A DNA stretch of 64,000 bases from CAZNHL01 sp964572965 (GTDB taxonomy: Bacteria > Bacteroidota > Bacteroidia > Cytophagales > UBA9547). Positions 37,167-47,788 of the stretch are shown here, in pieces (positions within the stretch are counted from its first letter, which is position 1; each line of letters opens with the position of its first letter). The stretch spans positions 124,001 to 188,000 of the forward strand of contig CAZNHL010000001.1 in assembly GCA_964572965.1 (NCBI GenBank), in the 5' to 3' direction. The notes below the pieces were generated by a model that did no database searches, was not told the origin of the DNA, and saw only the letters and a list, made by a program, of their open reading frames with translations. The position numbers were made by a program, and so were the translations under genes.

Positions 37167-37604
37167 ATGAAAAAGCTATTAATCTTATTTACCGGACTTG
37201 CCCTCTTGGTAAGCAATTCGGCATTCTCGCAAAAAGCTGATGATATTTTAGGAGTCTGGCTGTCAGGCAGTAAAAAAGCCCACGTTGAAATATACAAACA
37301 AGGTGACAAATTTTATGGGAAAATTGTTTGGTTACGGGATCCGCTTGATGATCAGGGAAAACCTAAAGTAGATAAAAACAACCCTGATAAGGGAAAAAAA
37401 ACTGTTCCGTTAATCGGTCTTAACTTGCTAAAAGGTTTTGAGTTTGATGAAGACGAATGGGAAGACGGTACTATTTATGACCCGGAAAACGGCAAAACTT
37501 ATAGCTGTGTTATTACTCTGAAAGACAAAAACACCATGAATGTGCGCGGCTACATAGGCATTTCGATGATTGGCCGGACCGAAGCATGGCTCAGGGTTAA
37601 GTAA
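37167..37604 (+). CDS. DUF2147 domain exported protein
   Basis: 145 residues from ATG 37167 (the ATG follows 39 bases of frame that would lie before the signal peptide). Signal peptide ends at AFSQ near residue 21. The mature part matches DUF2147: D-I-L-G-V-W-L near 28, Y-G-K-I-V-W-L near 52, L-L-K-G-F near 92, WEDGTIYDPENGKTYSC near 101 and a terminal GISMIGRTEAWLRV. This is a small beta-barrel-like fold of unknown role, common in Bacteroidota. Secreted or periplasmic. Confidence 0.85.
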   Translation: MKKLLILFTGLALLVSNSAFSQKADDILGVWLSGSKKAHVEIYKQGDKFYGKIVWLRDPLDDQGKPKVDKNNPDKGKKTVPLIGLNLLKGFEFDEDEWEDGTIYDPENGKTYSCVITLKDKNTMNVRGYIGISMIGRTEAWLRVK

Positions 37605-37616
37605 AAGTAAGCTGAG

Positions 37617-37669
37617 ATAATAGCAGAAAGCCCTGTATGATTGTATCATACAGGGCTTTCTGCTATTAT
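37617..37669. terminator. Long perfect palindrome, bidirectional terminator after the DUF2147 gene
   Basis: A perfect 23-base inverted repeat (37619-37641 with 37645-37667) around a three-base loop; two more pairs extend it to 25. The arms carry AAAGCCCTGTATGAT and its complement. The length and perfect pairing are well beyond the other terminators in this window. Confidence 0.85.
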
Positions 37670-37754
37670 TTAATTTGCCTGTCAACAACTTGTTTTAGAA
37701 AATTGTCGTATATTGTTATGACAAATTTCGCAGAAAAGTTTTAAGCGCTCGATC

Positions 37755-38180
37755 ATGGCAAGAGAAATGAAAGTTGCAGATATATTAAACTACGAGCAAA
37801 CCGATAGTAATATATTGGGTATAGTAGACCTTATCAGAAGAGGGATTAGTTTTAAGACATTTCTCAACCTGACCAAAGCATTCAGTTTCTCAATCATTGA
37901 ATGGTCTGATCTGTTACATATCTCCCATCGTACCATGCAGCGCTACGAAAAGGAGGAGGGAACATTTGACGCCCTCCATTCTGAGCGAATTGTACAATTG
38001 ATCTTATTATTAAGGCGTGGTACTGAGGTTTTTGGCGAATACACAAAATTCCATTCCTGGTTAAACCGCAGCAACATTGTTCTCGGGAACAACACGCCGG
38101 TAAGCATGCTCGACAATAGCTTCGGCATTAATATGATCATGGATGAGCTTGGGCGCATTGAACACGGGATTCTAGCCTAA
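37755..38180 (+). CDS. Xre/MbcA/ParS-type antitoxin (DUF2384) of a RES system
   Basis: 141 residues. A helical N-terminal part with a DNA-binding helix-turn-helix near residues 55-75 (LLHISHRTMQRYEK) is followed by a DUF2384 C-terminal domain (GTEVFGEYTKFHSWLNRSN near 96-114, ending in a MIMDELGRIEHG segment) that binds the toxin. The start is ATG 37755 or 37767. It stands four bases before the RES toxin gene, in the usual antitoxin-first order, and probably represses its own promoter. Confidence 0.85.
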   Translation: MAREMKVADILNYEQTDSNILGIVDLIRRGISFKTFLNLTKAFSFSIIEWSDLLHISHRTMQRYEKEEGTFDALHSERIVQLILLLRRGTEVFGEYTKFHSWLNRSNIVLGNNTPVSMLDNSFGINMIMDELGRIEHGILA

Positions 38181-38184
38181 ACAC

Positions 38185-38652
38185 ATGTTTGTCTACAGAC
38201 TCGGCAAAACTGCTTATATACACGACCTTTCGGGAAAAGGGGCTGAAACTTATGGCGGGCGATGGAATAGCAAAGGTACTGCACTCATTTATGCATCAGG
38301 ATCCCGATCGCTCTGTGCTTTTGAAATTCTGGTTCACATTGGTGCTACTGATGACTTGCCAGAAGATCTTTCGGTCATAGAAATTGAAATCCCCGACGAC
38401 ATTCAAATACACTATATGGATGCTGCAGCTTTGCCCAAAGGCTGGAATGCCCCAATAGGTATTTATGAAACCCAATTGATTGGCAATAACTTCGTTTCAA
38501 CACATAAAACTGCTGTACTTGCAGTTCCTTCAGCCATTATTCCTCAGGAATATAACTTCCTCCTCAATCCACGCCATTCTGACTTTCATAAAATCAAAAT
38601 CACTGCAACTGAGACTTTTGGGTTCGACCAAAGACTTTTGAAAAGACAGTAA
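38185..38652 (+). CDS. RES-domain toxin (NAD+-degrading)
   Basis: 155 residues. The RES fold is clear: the conserved Arg in Y-R near residue 4, GGRWNSKGTALIYAS near 25-39, the Glu in SLCAFEILVH near 43-52, and a Ser-rich C-terminal segment. RES toxins of Xre-RES pairs hydrolyse NAD+ and stall growth. It is partnered with the upstream antitoxin. No frameshift is seen, so the module appears intact. Confidence 0.87.
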   Translation: MFVYRLGKTAYIHDLSGKGAETYGGRWNSKGTALIYASGSRSLCAFEILVHIGATDDLPEDLSVIEIEIPDDIQIHYMDAAALPKGWNAPIGIYETQLIGNNFVSTHKTAVLAVPSAIIPQEYNFLLNPRHSDFHKIKITATETFGFDQRLLKRQ

Positions 38653-38697
38653 TCTCTATAATAACCAATTCTAATTAAGACAGTTATATTTATTGCC

Positions 38698-39369
38698 TCA
38701 TATACCACTTTTTCTTTTCAATCTAAAATGTCCTAATTGATTGTAAGTAGTATAGGCTCGTATAACACCATTTTTCAGATAAATATTAATATCAATATTG
38801 TCTCCACTTTGCAAAGCAGCACTTGAGCCATAGGGTATTTCAAAATCCAGAAATTTACCAGATATTGGATTTTTCCTGCCTATTGCCAACAGGATAACAT
38901 CAGTTCCTTTCCGGGAATTATATTTCGTTTTGTCTAGATAAGTACTGATTCCATATTGGTTTTTAGTAAAATACATACAATACTGAGAACCTTTATTCTG
39001 TGGATAAATAACTATAGCTTTAGCAAAAAAAGAAGGAGATTGCCTAAAGGATGAATCTAAACTAATATGAATAGAATCAAGGGTTTTTGCTTTCATGGGA
39101 AATTGTCCAATAGATAATTGGGCGTTTATACGATAGTTAGTATCATTTACCTGATAGATTTTTCCTCTGTATTCTGCATAAATCAAGTTTCGGTCTGAAC
39201 TATAAATAAATATGACCGTGCTGTCTTCATTGATTCTTAAAGCATAGTCATATGTATTTATTTTGTCTCGCTTTCCTTGAAATATCTGAGCTTCAACACT
39301 CTGAGAAATTATAATGAAAAGAAGAATGGCTAGCAGAACTCTATTCACTCTAACTGAGAAATGTCGCAT
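38698..39369 (-). CDS. Exported protein of unknown function
   Basis: 223 residues with a signal peptide (residues 1-27, hydrophobic core LLAILLFIIISQS, ending EAQ). The rest is a beta-rich, soluble domain with no catalytic signature. It follows the DinB gene by 22 bases in the same direction. Not recognised. Confidence 0.7.
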   Translation of the reverse strand: MRHFSVRVNRVLLAILLFIIISQSVEAQIFQGKRDKINTYDYALRINEDSTVIFIYSSDRNLIYAEYRGKIYQVNDTNYRINAQLSIGQFPMKAKTLDSIHISLDSSFRQSPSFFAKAIVIYPQNKGSQYCMYFTKNQYGISTYLDKTKYNSRKGTDVILLAIGRKNPISGKFLDFEIPYGSSAALQSGDNIDINIYLKNGVIRAYTTYNQLGHFRLKRKSGI

Positions 39370-39391
39370 AAAAGTCTATCAGAAACAAAAG

Positions 39392-39913
39392 CTATATCAA
39401 AGGTAAATACCTCTCTTTAATCACATTAAAGTGGTGAATCTGATGCCCCACCAGCACAAAGCCTAAAGCCAGGGGTGAGATTTCAACCTTGAAACAAATA
39501 CCTCTTTGCTGGAGCATTTGCTCATCCAGGTTTTTAAACAAATGAATGGAGGCTTGTCTGACGATATCGAGCTCTGTAATCATATCTTCAAAAGTCCTCT
39601 TGTTGGCCATAGTTGATGCCGCTAACAGGTTTTCATCATAACCGGGAAGTACCGTTTTATCATTACGCGCAATACGCATGGCCCGATACACCTGAATCCG
39701 CTCATTGTCTATAATATGCTGCAGTATATCGTTTACTGTCCACTTACCAGGGGCATAAATCTTGTCTTTGAGCTTTTCAAACTGCTGCACTTCCGCAGAA
39801 TACAGTAATTGTCTCGTTTCTTCAAGTTGAGTTACCAAATCAACATTGTCTTTAGCCAGATTAATATATCTGTCAAAAAACTGGGGCATTGGGTTAATGT
39901 CTGACTTTTTCAT
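39392..39913 (-). CDS. DinB family metal-binding protein
   Basis: 173 residues with a four-helix DinB_2 fold. The metal ligands are the His of LQHIIDNERIQVYRAMR near 65 and the pair in GHQIHHFNVIKERYLPL at the C-terminus. Relatives act as thiol transferases or have unknown roles. It is soluble and has no signal peptide. It is separated from the alpha-2-macroglobulin gene by a hairpin. Confidence 0.85.
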   Translation of the reverse strand: MKKSDINPMPQFFDRYINLAKDNVDLVTQLEETRQLLYSAEVQQFEKLKDKIYAPGKWTVNDILQHIIDNERIQVYRAMRIARNDKTVLPGYDENLLAASTMANKRTFEDMITELDIVRQASIHLFKNLDEQMLQQRGICFKVEISPLALGFVLVGHQIHHFNVIKERYLPLI

Positions 39914-39927
39914 ATTATGTATGCAAA

Positions 39928-39958
39928 GACTTTCCGTGTTTCAAAAACATGGAAAGTC
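39928..39958 (-). terminator. Hairpin after the alpha-2-macroglobulin gene
   Basis: Stem GACTTTCCGTGTTT (39928-39941) with AAACATGGAAAGTC (39945-39958), 13 of 14 pairs. The T-tract on the minus strand is weak (TCTTTGC). It lies 11 bases past the stop recovered for the alpha-2-macroglobulin gene. Confidence 0.5.
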
Positions 39959-39968
39959 CTATAGTTTA

Positions 39969-42900
39969 TTACTTAATATCGACCCTTATACCTGCAGAGT
40001 GCGCATTAAACTCCGGCGCATACATACACTGTAGGTTAGTAATGCCATTTGAAAAATTTCCNNNNNNNNNNCATTGTTGACACGCAAACTATATTCAAAT
40101 ACAAAAGTACCTCTTGGTAAAAAGCCAATGAAGAAATCTGTTGAAGCGTCTCTGGTGCTTTCATAATAGCCGAAGCTACTATTCCATTTAGCTCCCGATA
40201 AAACATTCAATGGCTCAAAACCGGCTGCACGCATATCCTGCACATGCACATATTCCAGGTCTCTGTCTGTACGGATCAACAGTTTCACTTTTACCAAGTC
40301 CCCTGCTTTCAGGTTTGTGGTTGCTATAATTGGTTTTAAAACTGCTCCGCTGGCTGTTTGTTCTTCCAGCATCAGCTCCTTGGTCAACTGTACCTGTGTA
40401 TTCTTATGAGTCGTAATTTTGTCGAGGTCTTCATAATACTGCCAGTGCAATGCTCCCCAGGCAATACCTTCGCCTTGTTTAGAAAGTGTCACTTTGGCCA
40501 TGTCTACTTTCACCTCTGAACCGTTCCAGGCTTTAGTCAAAGTTGGGTTAAGCTCACTTTTCGGGAAGTCAATTTTCTTTCCTCCTACCGTCACTGCAAG
40601 GCTTGGGTCTTCTGCCAGCCATGAAGTACCATTGATCAGCAAAGCATAGATCGCTTCAGTAGTAGCTTTGGTGGTTTTCCAATGTGTCGTTTGCTTTTGG
40701 GTCAATAACCAGAAACGCATTTTATCTACAGAAGCACGGTCTTTGGCAGCTTCTTCGAAAAACTCCACTAAAACAGCCTGACGCTCAATAGGTGCCTGGT
40801 ACCAATAGTAACCCGGTTCGGTTTTCCAATACATCCCTTTGTCTTCTGTATTGATAGCGCGTTCTTTAAATGAACGATGCAGCAAATCTGTCAATGAGCT
40901 GTTTCCGTCGCGGTGTGCAGTCAAACCGATCAAAGCCTGTTCATAAAGCTCATATTTTGTCCAGTTCTTGCGAGACTGATCTTTATAGAATTGTATTGCT
41001 TTGGCCAATTCTCCATCCGTTTTCGCATCATAGAAACTCCTTCCATACAGATAATGTACTTCAATAGACGTAGGCACTACTTCTTCAAGTTTCAGTTTCT
41101 CTTTCTTCGCAAGTCTCAGAAGTTCCTGATAATCTTTCAGCAATTCTCCGTCACAATAGCGCAAAGCTCCATCAGTCATTTTCCGGATCTGTTCATCATT
41201 CTTTCCTTTCACACCTAAATGTTTCAGGTGACCCAGGCCGGTCATTACGTGTTGTGTAATATAACGGTCTTCACGCATACCGTCAAACCATGGCCATGCA
41301 CCATTCCCCAGCTGCATTTTATCCAGTTTACCTAAAGCACGGTCAAGCTCGCTGTTCATTCTTGTGAGGTCGAAAAGCAAACCAATACGTCTTTTCTGTT
41401 CTGTCTCATTTTCTGCATCGCGTAACCATGGAGTTTGCTCTAATAATAACATCTTCAAATCCTGGTTTTTCTCAAGGTTTGAAAGCAATGCATTAGGTTC
41501 AAGATTTTTCCAAAGTTCAAACATGCGCTTCAACTCCGGACTGCTATTAGCCACAAATCCGGCCAGACTATTCGCATAGTAACGGCTGAAGGTTTGCTCA
41601 GCACATTCGTAAGGATACTCAGCCAGATAAGGTAAAGCCTGCACTGCATACCATACCGGATTAGGAGTCAGCTCTAATGTCAGGCGATGGTTAACCAGCG
41701 TTTTAGAAGTATTCTTAGTCAGCTTTTCCAGCTCATATGTTTTTGTCTGTCCCTTGCTCACTATCATCGGAACACTTTCCGTTACCAGCATTCTGTTTGA
41801 GAATACAGGAATAACGTTTTCTTCCCCATCGCTATAGTTTCCAGCAGAAGCAATAATCCTGTAAGTAATTGCCTGAAAACCTGCGGGAATTGTTAATGCC
41901 CATGTTTCTACTTCACTTGGGGCATTGCTTTCCCCAAACATTTTTACCGGTTCGCTATTACCGAGCTCCTTATCAACAGGTCGCATGGTAGCAGCATCAA
42001 ACAGTAACAGCTTCACGGTTCCCTTCAAAGGTTTGTCGTTCAGCTTGGTCACTTTTGCAGAGAAAATCAGTTTATCTCCTTCACGCACAAAACGTGGTAC
42101 ATTTGGAGTCACCATCAATTCTTTTTGGGTAACTGCTTCCTGCTGCGTCGAACCATAGCTCATTGCTTCTGTATGTGCAAAGCCCATCAGTTTCCAGCGG
42201 GTAAGCGCTTCTGGCATTGTAAATTTCAAGACCACATTTCCTTCTTCATCAGTTTTGAGGTCAGGGAAGAAAAATGCCGTTTCACGGAAGTCCTTTCGAA
42301 TGTTCGGTTGCTCTGAGTTTTCAGTAACAGGAGCCTCTTTTTTTTCTTCACCCAAATGGCCATCTCTTCTCAATGGGTTTAAGTCATCACCTGCTGCAGA
42401 CTCAGACATCTTTGCCGCCATTGGTGCCGCTGCCATTTCCATCATTTCTGCTTCCCCGTCATTAGCAGAGTATCTTGCTTCTTTCTTACTCCTGCTTTTC
42501 TCTACACCACCGACACTGTTTCTTCCATAGCTATACCCAAAGCCATAATCAAACCAGTTTAGGTTATCAAAGTATTTGTGGTTGCCATAATAAGCATGCT
42601 CATGGTAATCCTGTACATTGAACTCATGTGAAGTGAAAGTAGCTTTGCTTCCTCCCCATCCTAATTGTCCATAATTATAGCTGTATAAACTTACCGGCCA
42701 GTAATGGGCAGCAAAGGCATCCAATGAAGCATCATACATGGTTGCCAAAAACTCGGAAGCACGCTTTTCTCCATTCTTTTTCTTAATAATTACTTTCCAT
42801 TCTTCCGCCTGGCCAGGCAGTAATTTATTGCGGAAAGTTGCCCATTCTATCGTCAGTTCTTTATTGGTAAATGGTACCTGAATATTCTCAGAACCCGCAA

Positions 42901-45900
42901 ATACCCTGTTATTCTGAACAAATACATAGTGAACTGCTAAGCCTCCGCGATCTTCTTCTGTAATCAGCTGCTCTATAGTTTTGATTTCATTTTTAAGTCT
43001 GATAAATTCTTTTTTGATAACAGTTCCGCTACGCTCTACTTCGCACAAAACATGTACATCGTTCAGTGAGGAGCCTAAAGAAAAAGTTGCTTTCTCGTGC
43101 GGCTCTGCACTTCTTGGTGATATTTTTGTCCAATTACTCATGGCAAAAGGAAGCTTGCTGCTCTTACTGTCTGTCAAAGTAAAGTTGGCTTGCTCAACAG
43201 TTTCGACATTATCTTTATCCAGAGCAGTAGTTTTGACCAGATACTGACCCGCTTCCCAATTTTCCGGGATCGCAATTTCTCCAGCCTTCTCAGTAGTTGT
43301 ATTTACTACTTTTTCCAAAATCAGCTTTTGAGGGAAATTCTCCTGCTCAGTTTCTTTCGCATACTCATCGTTAGGAAATAGTTTTCTAAATTCACTTTCA
43401 GTTAACAATGGCTTATCTGGACTTGCCCAATATCTTTTTCTTAAAACTTTTTGAGGAGCCTGTAAACGGAATATTTCAACTTTAATATTGGCTGCTTCAG
43501 ATTGACCTGACTGGTTTTGTGCAGCCAGACTTATTTTTGTGGTTTTGCCTTTTTCAACATTAGCAGGAATACCTATGCTTAACACCAGAGATGAATAACC
43601 TACAGAAATTGAAGTCTGGTCGCTTCGTGTTTCTCCGTTTATATCAACTACATCTGCTGAAACGGTATAGATAAATGTAGATTTGCTTTCTGCCGAAACA
43701 GAAGGGTCCGGCAATGCGGTGAAGTTAACCGTAAACTCTCCATTCTTGTCTGTTGTAGTGGTTCCTGTTATAATCACAGTTTCTTGTGCATTACCAAAAC
43801 CTCCCCAATAACGACCATACCAGTAAGGCACCTGTACCTGGCGCACTACTTTATAAGCAACCGTTGCACCGTCTATCCCATTACCTGCATAAGCTTTGGC
43901 ATTACCTTTTACCTGGATCTGCTGGTTTAATTTATATTGTCCGGTTAAAGGCTGCATTTTTACCTCAAATTTAGGCCTCTTATATTCCTCCACACTGAAG
44001 TTAACACGAGCCATTCCATTCCCGATGCCCATCTGGCCTGTGAGTGAACCAACCGGAGCAGTGAAAGAGCCCTGAATAGAACCGAAATCATTCGTAGTAA
44101 GATCAAGGAAAGCCGTTTCTTTATAATTGGCATCGTAGAAAGAAATCCTTACCGGCTGATTTTTAGCAACCTGGTGATTGTTCTTACTCAAAGTATTATA
44201 TAAAATACCTTTGAAGTAGACCGTCTGTCCCGGGCGATAAATGGCACGGTCTGTAAATAACAGTAATGACTGAGTGCGGAAGTTATCCTGATTGCGGTAC
44301 GACTTGTAAACATAAAAGCCACTGGAGTTTCTGTTTACATTCATCAGTCGGTCGTTACCGGAAGTAATATCAAAGTTGACATAACCGGAACGTTTTTCAT
44401 CACTGGTTGCTACTTCTACATAGCCATCAGCATCACTGGTGTATTCTCCTATTTGCTTCTTTTTACTTTTGCGTGTACTGTAATCATACTCCTGGCTAAT
44501 GGCTTTTACTTTTGCCCCTTTAACAGGCTTTCCATTGTCTCTGTTCAAAACATACAATTGTACCTTGCCATCAACAGTACGTGAAACAAAAGAAATATTG
44601 GAAACAGAGGTTAGTGTATGTGCAAAAATGATATCATCTTTCTTTATCTCAGGACCATCTCCTGCAACAATTAAATAGAAACCCGGTGTCAGTGGGTCAA
44701 ATACTATTTCTGTACTGTGTTCCCTCAACAGAGCATCCTGCAGCAAATCTACCGACCACGTTTTTACTGCTGTTTTATTAAAGTAAGGTTTCAGGATATC
44801 AACCTGCTCTTTGTCATATTGATACTGAAGCTCATCATTTATCTTTTCAACTTCGTCAGCACTCAATTTGATCACTTTCAGGTATACTTTCTTTACATTG
44901 TTGTATTGAAGTAAGGCTCTGAATGGTGCCTGGGGTATGTTTACTTCTTCAATAGTAAGCCCCAGTGTTGGTTTTAAAATACTCCATTTTAAATTTTCAC
45001 ATTGGTTAGCGCCATCAGAATGAGGAAAACGTTTTACCGCTTCGTCACAAAGACTAATACTTTTAATATATGCATCAGGGTGTTTCGGACTCTGTTTAAT
45101 TCCCGACATATCAGCACCCCGCCCCTTCCAGATACTGGCTATTTCAAAAGTCACTTCTGTTGAAACAGGGAACTTGACCGCAGCTTGTTCAAGTTTCAAT
45201 AATGTGGCAAGTTGTAGCTCGTCAGTATTGTTCAAACCTGAATTATTCCTCACAAAAGAAAGGCGATCCAGCACCAGGTTTGTGAGAATAGTGGGATCTG
45301 TATCATTCAAATGAATCTTTTCCAGATCTTGTAGCAGTCTGATTGCCGCAAGGTGCAGGCTCAGTGTATCTTCACTTTTAATAGTAAGATTTACAAATTC
45401 AGCGCTTGGGGAAAAATACCTGATATCATTGAGATTAAATTGCTCCGCAGGGCGGGTTACTCCCGATTCACTGTCCCGAAAAAAGGCTAAAGCTCTACGT
45501 CCTAAAAAATCATACAGATTTGCCGTTTGAAAATGATTGTTACCTTCTTTGTTGATTACCTCATGGAAATCATCTGTTTTACTTTCCAGTAAAGCTTTTT
45601 TCTCTTTTAAAGAATTATGGTATGCATTAATAGACGCTTCTAAAAGAAATTTCTGATCCCAGGTTTGAATATCACTGGTATCAACATTGGTTGATGCGCT
45701 GATATCTGAACGATAGCGGCGGCGCTGGAAATAGTACCAGTACATTTCTCCCAACATAGACTGAAGCACGGCATTTACAGGAAATTGTGCACTTTTTATT
45801 TCATTTTTAATAAAAGCTATGTCTTTTTCAAAAGCATCTTCTTCAGACATGTCTTTACATTTCATAATATAGATCAGTGCCTTTACCTGATTGTCCGCAT

Positions 45901-46075
45901 CATGCTTTACTTTTGCCTCAGCGTATATTTTATCCAATTCGGTGAGTGCTGACTTTGGCAGTGACTGTGTAATAAACTGATCAACTTGGTCCCAATTTTT
46001 TTTCATAGGGTTAGTTTGAGCCATGGCAAGAGTAAATGAAAAGAATGATAGAACAAATAAGGTCAAAAATCTCAT
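39969..46075 (-). CDS. Alpha-2-macroglobulin family protein (YfaS type), interrupted by a false assembly gap
   Basis: About 2030 residues, ATG 46075, signal peptide ending at LAMAQ near residue 19. It traps proteases in the periplasm. Features: macroglobulin repeats with Y-R-P-G-Q-T-V-Y-F-K-G near 610, a central region with a bait-like acidic stretch, and the thioester motif C-A-E-Q near residue 1490. Ten N at 40062-40071 break the 3' end. With them kept, the frame runs to 39986 with a nonsense tail. The other frame past the gap reads GNFSNGITNLQCMYAPEF and ends IRVDIK at 39969, the true family C-terminus. The true gap must be 2 mod 3 bases (for example an overlap of one base). Start chosen at the signal peptide. 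No penicillin-binding protein 1C neighbour is present. Confidence 0.88.
40062..40071. other. Run of ten N (scaffold join) inside the alpha-2-macroglobulin gene
   Basis: A placeholder gap. The frames on each side fit only if the true distance is 2 mod 3; both edges end in G, so a one-base overlap is a simple solution. Confidence 0.95.
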
Positions 46076-46185
46076 AACAATACATTTTAAGGCTAACGAA
46101 AGAGGATTACTCAAATTATATCTTTCTGCCGCCGATAAGTTCAGCATACTGAAGGACAAAAGCAAAGAAGAAAAGCAGATAGCTT

Positions 46186-46232
46186 AAAGCAAAAAGCGGG
46201 GTTTAAACCATAATGATTCAAACCCCGCTTTA
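46186..46232 (-). terminator. Terminator after gltX
   Basis: Stem AAAGCGGGGTTT (46193-46204) with AAACCCCGCTTT (46220-46231), then TTTTGC on the minus strand. Confidence 0.8.
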
Positions 46233-46249
46233 AAAAGATTTATAAAAGC

Positions 46250-47788
46250 TTAAGCTACTTTTACTTTCAAGGTATTCAAAGCATTTTCAAGACGCAAGAT
46301 TGTCTCTTCTTTGCCTATAATCTCCATAATAAGCATCAGGTCAGGTCCTGCACCTACACCGGTTAATGCTAAACGTACAGCCTGCATTACCTTTCCGATT
46401 TTGATACCGGCTTTCTCCAATACTTCATGGAAAATATGCTTGATGTTTTCTGCTGACCATTCACCGGCGTTTGTCAAAGCCACTTTAAATTCTGAAGTAA
46501 TCCTTACTGCATCTTCATTCCATTTACCGGCAGCCACTTGTTCATCATAAACTTTTGGTGACTCAAAGAAATAGATTGCCTCTTTTGACAAGTCAGCCGG
46601 GAAAGTAATGCGGTCTTTTAGTAAACCTGCAATCTGCGCGGCTTTGGCAGTATCGGTCGTGACTCCTGCCTTAGAAAGATCAGCAATTAAGTATTGAGCC
46701 AGTTCTTCATCAGATTTAGCTCTCAAATATTGCTGGTTAAACCATTTCGCTTTATTGATATCAAACTTGGCACCTGATTTAGAAATACGTTCTACAGAAA
46801 ACTCCTGAATCAATTGCTCCATTGTGAACAATTCTTCGTTAGTTCCGGGGTTCCATCCAAGCATTGCAAGGAAATTCACAGTAGCATCGGGCAAGTAGCC
46901 TTCTTCTTTGAAACTCATTACTTCATTACCGCTTTCCTTGTCTGTCCATGTTAAAGGAAAAACAGGGAAACCATGCATATCAGCATCGCGCTTACTTAGT
47001 TTTCCATTTCCATCAGGCTTTAATAACAATGGCAAGTGAGCAAATTGAGGCATTGTATCCTCCCAGCCCAAATACTTATAGAGCAATACGTGCAATGGTG
47101 CAGATGGCAACCACTCTTCTCCACGGATTACGTGTGTAATGCCCATCAAATGGTCATCTACTATATTAGCAAGGTGGTATGTTGGCATACCATCAGACTT
47201 CATCAATACTTTATCATCTATTGCAGAAGAGTGAACCATTACCCAACCACGGATCATATCGTTCAGGCGAACCTCGTCTTTACGAGGCACTTTCAAACGG
47301 ATTACATAATCGTCACCTGCAGCTAAACGTGCTTTCACTTCATCTTCAGGAAGAGTAAGTGAGTTTTTCATTTGCGCGCGGGTAATAGAATTGTAAGCAG
47401 GAGATGCTACTTTTGCAGCTTCCAGACGCTTACGCATTTCAGTCAATTCTTCAGAAGTATCAAAAGCATAGTAAGCATAGCCATCATTTACTAACTGCAT
47501 GGCATATTGCATGTACATTGGTTTACGCTCGCTTTGGCGGTATGGCGCATGCGGGCCGTCTTTCCAGGGACTTTCATCCAATTCAATTCCAACCCATTCC
47601 AAAGTACGACGAATATAATCTTCAGCACCAGGCACCAGACGGTTCTGATCTGTGTCTTCAATACGAAGTAACATTTTACCACCCATTTTGCGGGTAAAAA
47701 GGTAATTATATAAAGCTGTACGTACGCCTCCTATGTGCAAAGCACCGGTCGGACTCGGGGCAAAGCGTACTCTTACTTCTCTTTCCAT
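46250..47788 (-). CDS. gltX: Glutamate--tRNA ligase
   Basis: Charges tRNA-Glu with glutamate. 512 residues from ATG 47788 (a longer frame to 47860 adds 24 unrelated residues). Class I signatures: P-S-P-T-G-A-L-H-I-G-G (HIGH motif) near residue 10 and K-L-S-K-R (KMSKS motif) near 268. The C-terminal anticodon-binding domain is complete. It faces the candidate origin region and is transcribed away from it. Confidence 0.96.
   Translation of the reverse strand: MEREVRVRFAPSPTGALHIGGVRTALYNYLFTRKMGGKMLLRIEDTDQNRLVPGAEDYIRRTLEWVGIELDESPWKDGPHAPYRQSERKPMYMQYAMQLVNDGYAYYAFDTSEELTEMRKRLEAAKVASPAYNSITRAQMKNSLTLPEDEVKARLAAGDDYVIRLKVPRKDEVRLNDMIRGWVMVHSSAIDDKVLMKSDGMPTYHLANIVDDHLMGITHVIRGEEWLPSAPLHVLLYKYLGWEDTMPQFAHLPLLLKPDGNGKLSKRDADMHGFPVFPLTWTDKESGNEVMSFKEEGYLPDATVNFLAMLGWNPGTNEELFTMEQLIQEFSVERISKSGAKFDINKAKWFNQQYLRAKSDEELAQYLIADLSKAGVTTDTAKAAQIAGLLKDRITFPADLSKEAIYFFESPKVYDEQVAAGKWNEDAVRITSEFKVALTNAGEWSAENIKHIFHEVLEKAGIKIGKVMQAVRLALTGVGAGPDLMLIMEIIGKEETILRLENALNTLKVKVA

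Noticed and set aside
39986..40071. Alpha-2-macroglobulin gene read as a frameshifted pseudogene
   Set aside because: The break coincides with ten N; the other frame restores the family C-terminus, so it is an assembly artefact.
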